Both the position numbers and the translations under genes were made by a program. The notes beneath the pieces were generated by a model. The model had not been told where the DNA came from. It ran no database searches and worked only from the letters and a program-made list of their open reading frames with translations. Below are positions 7,168-8,783 of a stretch of 8,783 nt of DNA, piece after piece; position 1 is the first letter of the stretch; each line of letters opens with the position of its first letter. The stretch lies in contig CAIJOU010000955.1 of assembly GCA_903822375.1 (NCBI GenBank), forward strand, positions 1 to 8,783, in the 5' to 3' direction. Origin of the DNA: Candidatus Hydrogenedentota bacterium (GTDB lineage Bacteria > Hydrogenedentota > Hydrogenedentia > Hydrogenedentales > CAITNO01).

Positions 7168-7283
7168 ATTATGCACGTTAACTGCTGGTCAAGCCGAGGC
7201 ATGAACCGGGTTCACGAGGCGGCGCTGATGTGATGGCGGAGTCAAGTAAGGTGTCCCCGAAGTACTTCCATAGGGACGCAGGA
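7168..7283. other. Remainder of convergent intergenic region
   Basis: No gene is seen between the palindrome and the end of the papain-like gene. The stretch holds a 10-base palindrome GAAGTACTTC (7259-7268) nested inside GTCCC (7253-7257) and GGGAC (7273-7277). Read on the minus strand it follows the stop of the papain-like gene by about 6 bases and could be a weak 3' stem-loop, although there is no T-tract. Confidence 0.35.
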
Positions 7284-8075
7284 TTATTGCCGACTTTTCC
7301 TCTCGTAGACGAACGCGTCAAAGGTCGTTCTTTTCAGGCTCTCGAACGACTCCATGCGGTAGCCCTGATCGCCCGAGGTCTTGCCCCGGCTGTCCCTGAG
7401 GATGAACCGACCTCCCCCGGGCTGTGACTTGTCCTGCTCGAATCCTACCGCAACCATGGAGTGATCTCTTCCGATCGCGACGGGACTGGCGCGCCGCAGG
7501 CAGTTGAGGATTTCATCAAACTGCGCGTCCGTGAGGCCGGGGTTCGTTTTTGACCATTCCTTTATGAACCGGCCCTTGACGGAAGGCATATCCTTCAAGA
7601 ACCGCTTTCCCTCCTCGACCAGGGACGGTGGAATCGACATCTCTGAAACATCGTAGACCCTGTCTCTATCGTACGGCAGGGCGTTTTCAGGAACCATGCC
7701 ATACTGTCTGAAGCCACGATCAATGTTCTCAAAGAAATCGCCGTCGTCCGTTCTTCCCGTGGCCACATTGGCCATGTGGTTGAGATACTCCTCGGAAAGG
7801 TCATTCCACCTGTGCCCGCGCAGAAGCGGAGCGCCTTTCGGCCCCGTGTATGCCCATTCGAGAAGAAAGGTCATGGCGAACACGGAGCAGGTCGGCCGGG
7901 AAGCTCCCTGATCCCTGATTTCAATGCCCCTTCGGTGGATTTCGTCCCTGAGGTCCACCCGTTTGGCGGGACCCGCCACGGACATGCCGGACTCGCGCGT
8001 TTGAACGGCACAGCCAAGTGACAAGAACAAAAGCACAGACACCGCGCAGCTTCGGAATAAACCATGCGGTTTCAT
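7284..8075 (-). CDS. Papain-like (C1-type) cysteine peptidase, probable lipoprotein
   Basis: The ATG at 8075 is preferred to one at 8150 because AAGGGGAG lies about 9 bases upstream and it begins directly with a signal sequence; the product is 263 residues. The N-terminus (MKPHGLFRSCAVSVLLFLSLG, then C22) is a lipoprotein-type signal with a slightly non-standard lipobox (SLGC). The papain fold is shown by D55-Q56-G57 (oxyanion Gln), T62-C63-S-V-F (nucleophile Cys), the stretch DDGDFFENIDRGFRQYGMVP followed by LPYD, which is typical of bacterial C1 enzymes, PVAIGRDH205 (catalytic His) and FILRD228SRG with GDQGYRM. The third catalytic residue is normally Asn but is Asp228 here, and the tryptophans of the usual NSWGxxWG are missing. 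It is probably anchored on the outer or inner membrane. The upstream membrane protein gene ends 22 bases away, so the two are likely one operon. Its substrate is unknown. Confidence 0.8.
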   Translation of the reverse strand: MKPHGLFRSCAVSVLLFLSLGCAVQTRESGMSVAGPAKRVDLRDEIHRRGIEIRDQGASRPTCSVFAMTFLLEWAYTGPKGAPLLRGHRWNDLSEEYLNHMANVATGRTDDGDFFENIDRGFRQYGMVPENALPYDRDRVYDVSEMSIPPSLVEEGKRFLKDMPSVKGRFIKEWSKTNPGLTDAQFDEILNCLRRASPVAIGRDHSMVAVGFEQDKSQPGGGRFILRDSRGKTSGDQGYRMESFESLKRTTFDAFVYERKSRQ

Positions 8076-8097
8076 GATTCCGTACTCCCCTTCTTCT

Positions 8098-8562
8098 CTA
8101 TTTGTACGTCCACAACACAGCCAATAGAAAGATTGAGATGATTGTGGCAAACAGCATCAGGAAAGCTTTGGCGGACAGTATGTCCTTTGCCATGCTGCCG
8201 GTTGCCACGGAACGCAGTCTGCAGGTAAGAAGCATGGAGGCTACAGGATTCATTCTTCTTGCGGCCCTATCGGCGTGTCCCCGGCTTTGTCCGCGCACCA
8301 GCGCATTAAGCACCCACAGGTCTCCCAGAAAGGTGCCTATGACAAATGATGTCAAGGCCGCCATGCCCAGACACTTGGTGAAGAGCCCGGATTCGTACTT
8401 GCCGTGGTGGACGGCAATCTGGATAAGCCGCAACGGGACGACGGCCACACTGAACGAGAGCATGCCCGTGGAGACAATACCGATTCGGTTCCAGAACCGG
8501 ACCCGTTTGTCAGGCAGCGCCGCCGCGGCAGTTTCCAAGCCCGTTTCCTCGTCCATGGTCAC
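8098..8562 (-). CDS. Small membrane protein of unknown function, about three helices
   Basis: I do not recognise this gene. A GTG at 8562 is chosen as start because AAGGAG (8569-8574) lies 6 bases before it; an ATG two codons later (8556) has a spacing of 12, and an ATG at 8676 has no support. The product is about 154 residues. The acidic N-terminus (MDEETGLETAAAALPDKRVRF) is followed by hydrophobic segments at about 27-50 (IGIVSTGMLSFSVAVVPLRL), 65-88 (LGMAALTSFVIGTFLGDLWV) and 131-152 (AFLMLFATIISIFLLAVLW). A basic loop (RGQSRGHADRAARR) lies between the last two helices. The positive-inside pattern points to that loop being cytoplasmic. It is the first gene of a pair with the papain-like lipoprotein, which starts 22 bases after its stop, so a functional link is likely but not shown. 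An antisense frame at 8102-8776 is longer but less convincing. Confidence 0.65.
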   Translation of the reverse strand: MTMDEETGLETAAAALPDKRVRFWNRIGIVSTGMLSFSVAVVPLRLIQIAVHHGKYESGLFTKCLGMAALTSFVIGTFLGDLWVLNALVRGQSRGHADRAARRMNPVASMLLTCRLRSVATGSMAKDILSAKAFLMLFATIISIFLLAVLWTYK

Positions 8563-8783
8563 GGCACTCTCCTTCTTCCTAAGTGAATGTTCCTGGCTAT
8601 GCGTTGTGCCGATGGAGGTTATCACAGGGTCGTGCCCATGTCCAGTGCATGCGTTGGGTTCGAGTTTACGTGACAAACGACGACCGCATCGGGTCTTCTT
8701 AATCTTGCTCCCAATCTTGCTCTTGCTTCACTTTGTAGAATTATGGGCGGTCTTCACTGATTTCGAGCGCATCTAAAGCAAGA
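8563..8783. other. Upstream region of the membrane-protein/papain operon, with short repeats
   Basis: I see no gene in these 221 bases. They contain AATCTTGCTC twice (8701-8710 and 8713-8722) and a third TCTTGCT at 8721-8727. TCTTGCTT (8721-8728) is matched by its inverse AAGCAAGA at the window end (8776-8783). On the minus strand a weak promoter-like pair TGGACA (8644-8639) and GATAAC (8623-8618) with a TGn extension has a 15-base spacer, which is short; I give it little weight. Confidence 0.4.

Noticed and set aside
7202..7214. TGAACC-G-GGTTCA dyad as a regulatory site or terminator
   Set aside because: It is a short 6-bp dyad with no loop room and no T-run, located between convergent gene ends; it could be chance.
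8102..8776. 224-codon open frame on the plus strand
   Set aside because: It is longer than the opposing membrane-protein gene, but it has no clear ribosome site or domain. The minus-strand frame has a Shine-Dalgarno, three hydrophobic helices, a basic loop and operon spacing with the next gene.
1..8783. CRISPR arrays, tRNA or rRNA genes, transposases, toxin-antitoxin or defence genes
   Set aside because: No spaced direct repeats of CRISPR type, no tRNA-like cloverleaf and no protein with such family motifs were seen on either strand.

Overview
The window is 8.8 kb of GC-rich bacterial DNA carrying six genes, all of them predicted to encode exported or membrane proteins. The content is an F5/8-plus-DUF4091/GH123-like protein, a LamG-like plus FG-GAP propeller protein, a Tat-exported phosphoesterase and a secreted serine hydrolase. 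Such sets are typical of glycan-scavenging bacteria such as Hydrogenedentota, Planctomycetota, Lentisphaerota or Verrucomicrobiota. This assignment is inferred from gene families only, since there is no rRNA or other phylogenetic marker in the window.

Layout. On the minus strand, a beta-lactamase-fold serine hydrolase (1840-2907) is followed within about 30 bases by a beta-propeller protein that runs off the left edge (1-1806); together they look like one operon. A 264-base divergent region (2908-3171) holds a good sigma70-type promoter for that operon and a perfect dyad just before its ribosome binding site. On the plus strand follow a Tat-exported metallophosphoesterase with a purple-acid-phosphatase-like N-terminus (3172-4596) and an 802-residue GH123-like/DUF4091 protein (4675-7083). 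A 200-base convergent gap (7084-7283) carries five copies of a 7-base repeat that form a canonical G-quadruplex motif, and a separate 9-bp palindrome. Last, on the minus strand, a three-helix membrane protein (8098-8562) and a papain-like lipoprotein (7284-8075) form a second operon. Its base composition looks less GC-rich than the left part.

How the genes may work together. The left four genes could form a cell-surface or periplasmic module that binds and trims glycans (FG-GAP/LamG and F5/8/GH123-like proteins) and removes phosphate or ester groups (metallophosphoesterase, serine hydrolase). No transporter or regulator is present to confirm a substrate. The right operon is separate and of unknown role; its papain-like enzyme has an Asp where the catalytic Asn is expected.

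I found no tRNA, rRNA, CRISPR array, transposase or recognisable phage gene, and no clear new multi-gene system. The items most worth following are the membrane-protein/papain-lipoprotein pair, the quadruplex-forming repeat after a stop codon, and the hairpin abutting the Shine-Dalgarno site of the serine hydrolase.
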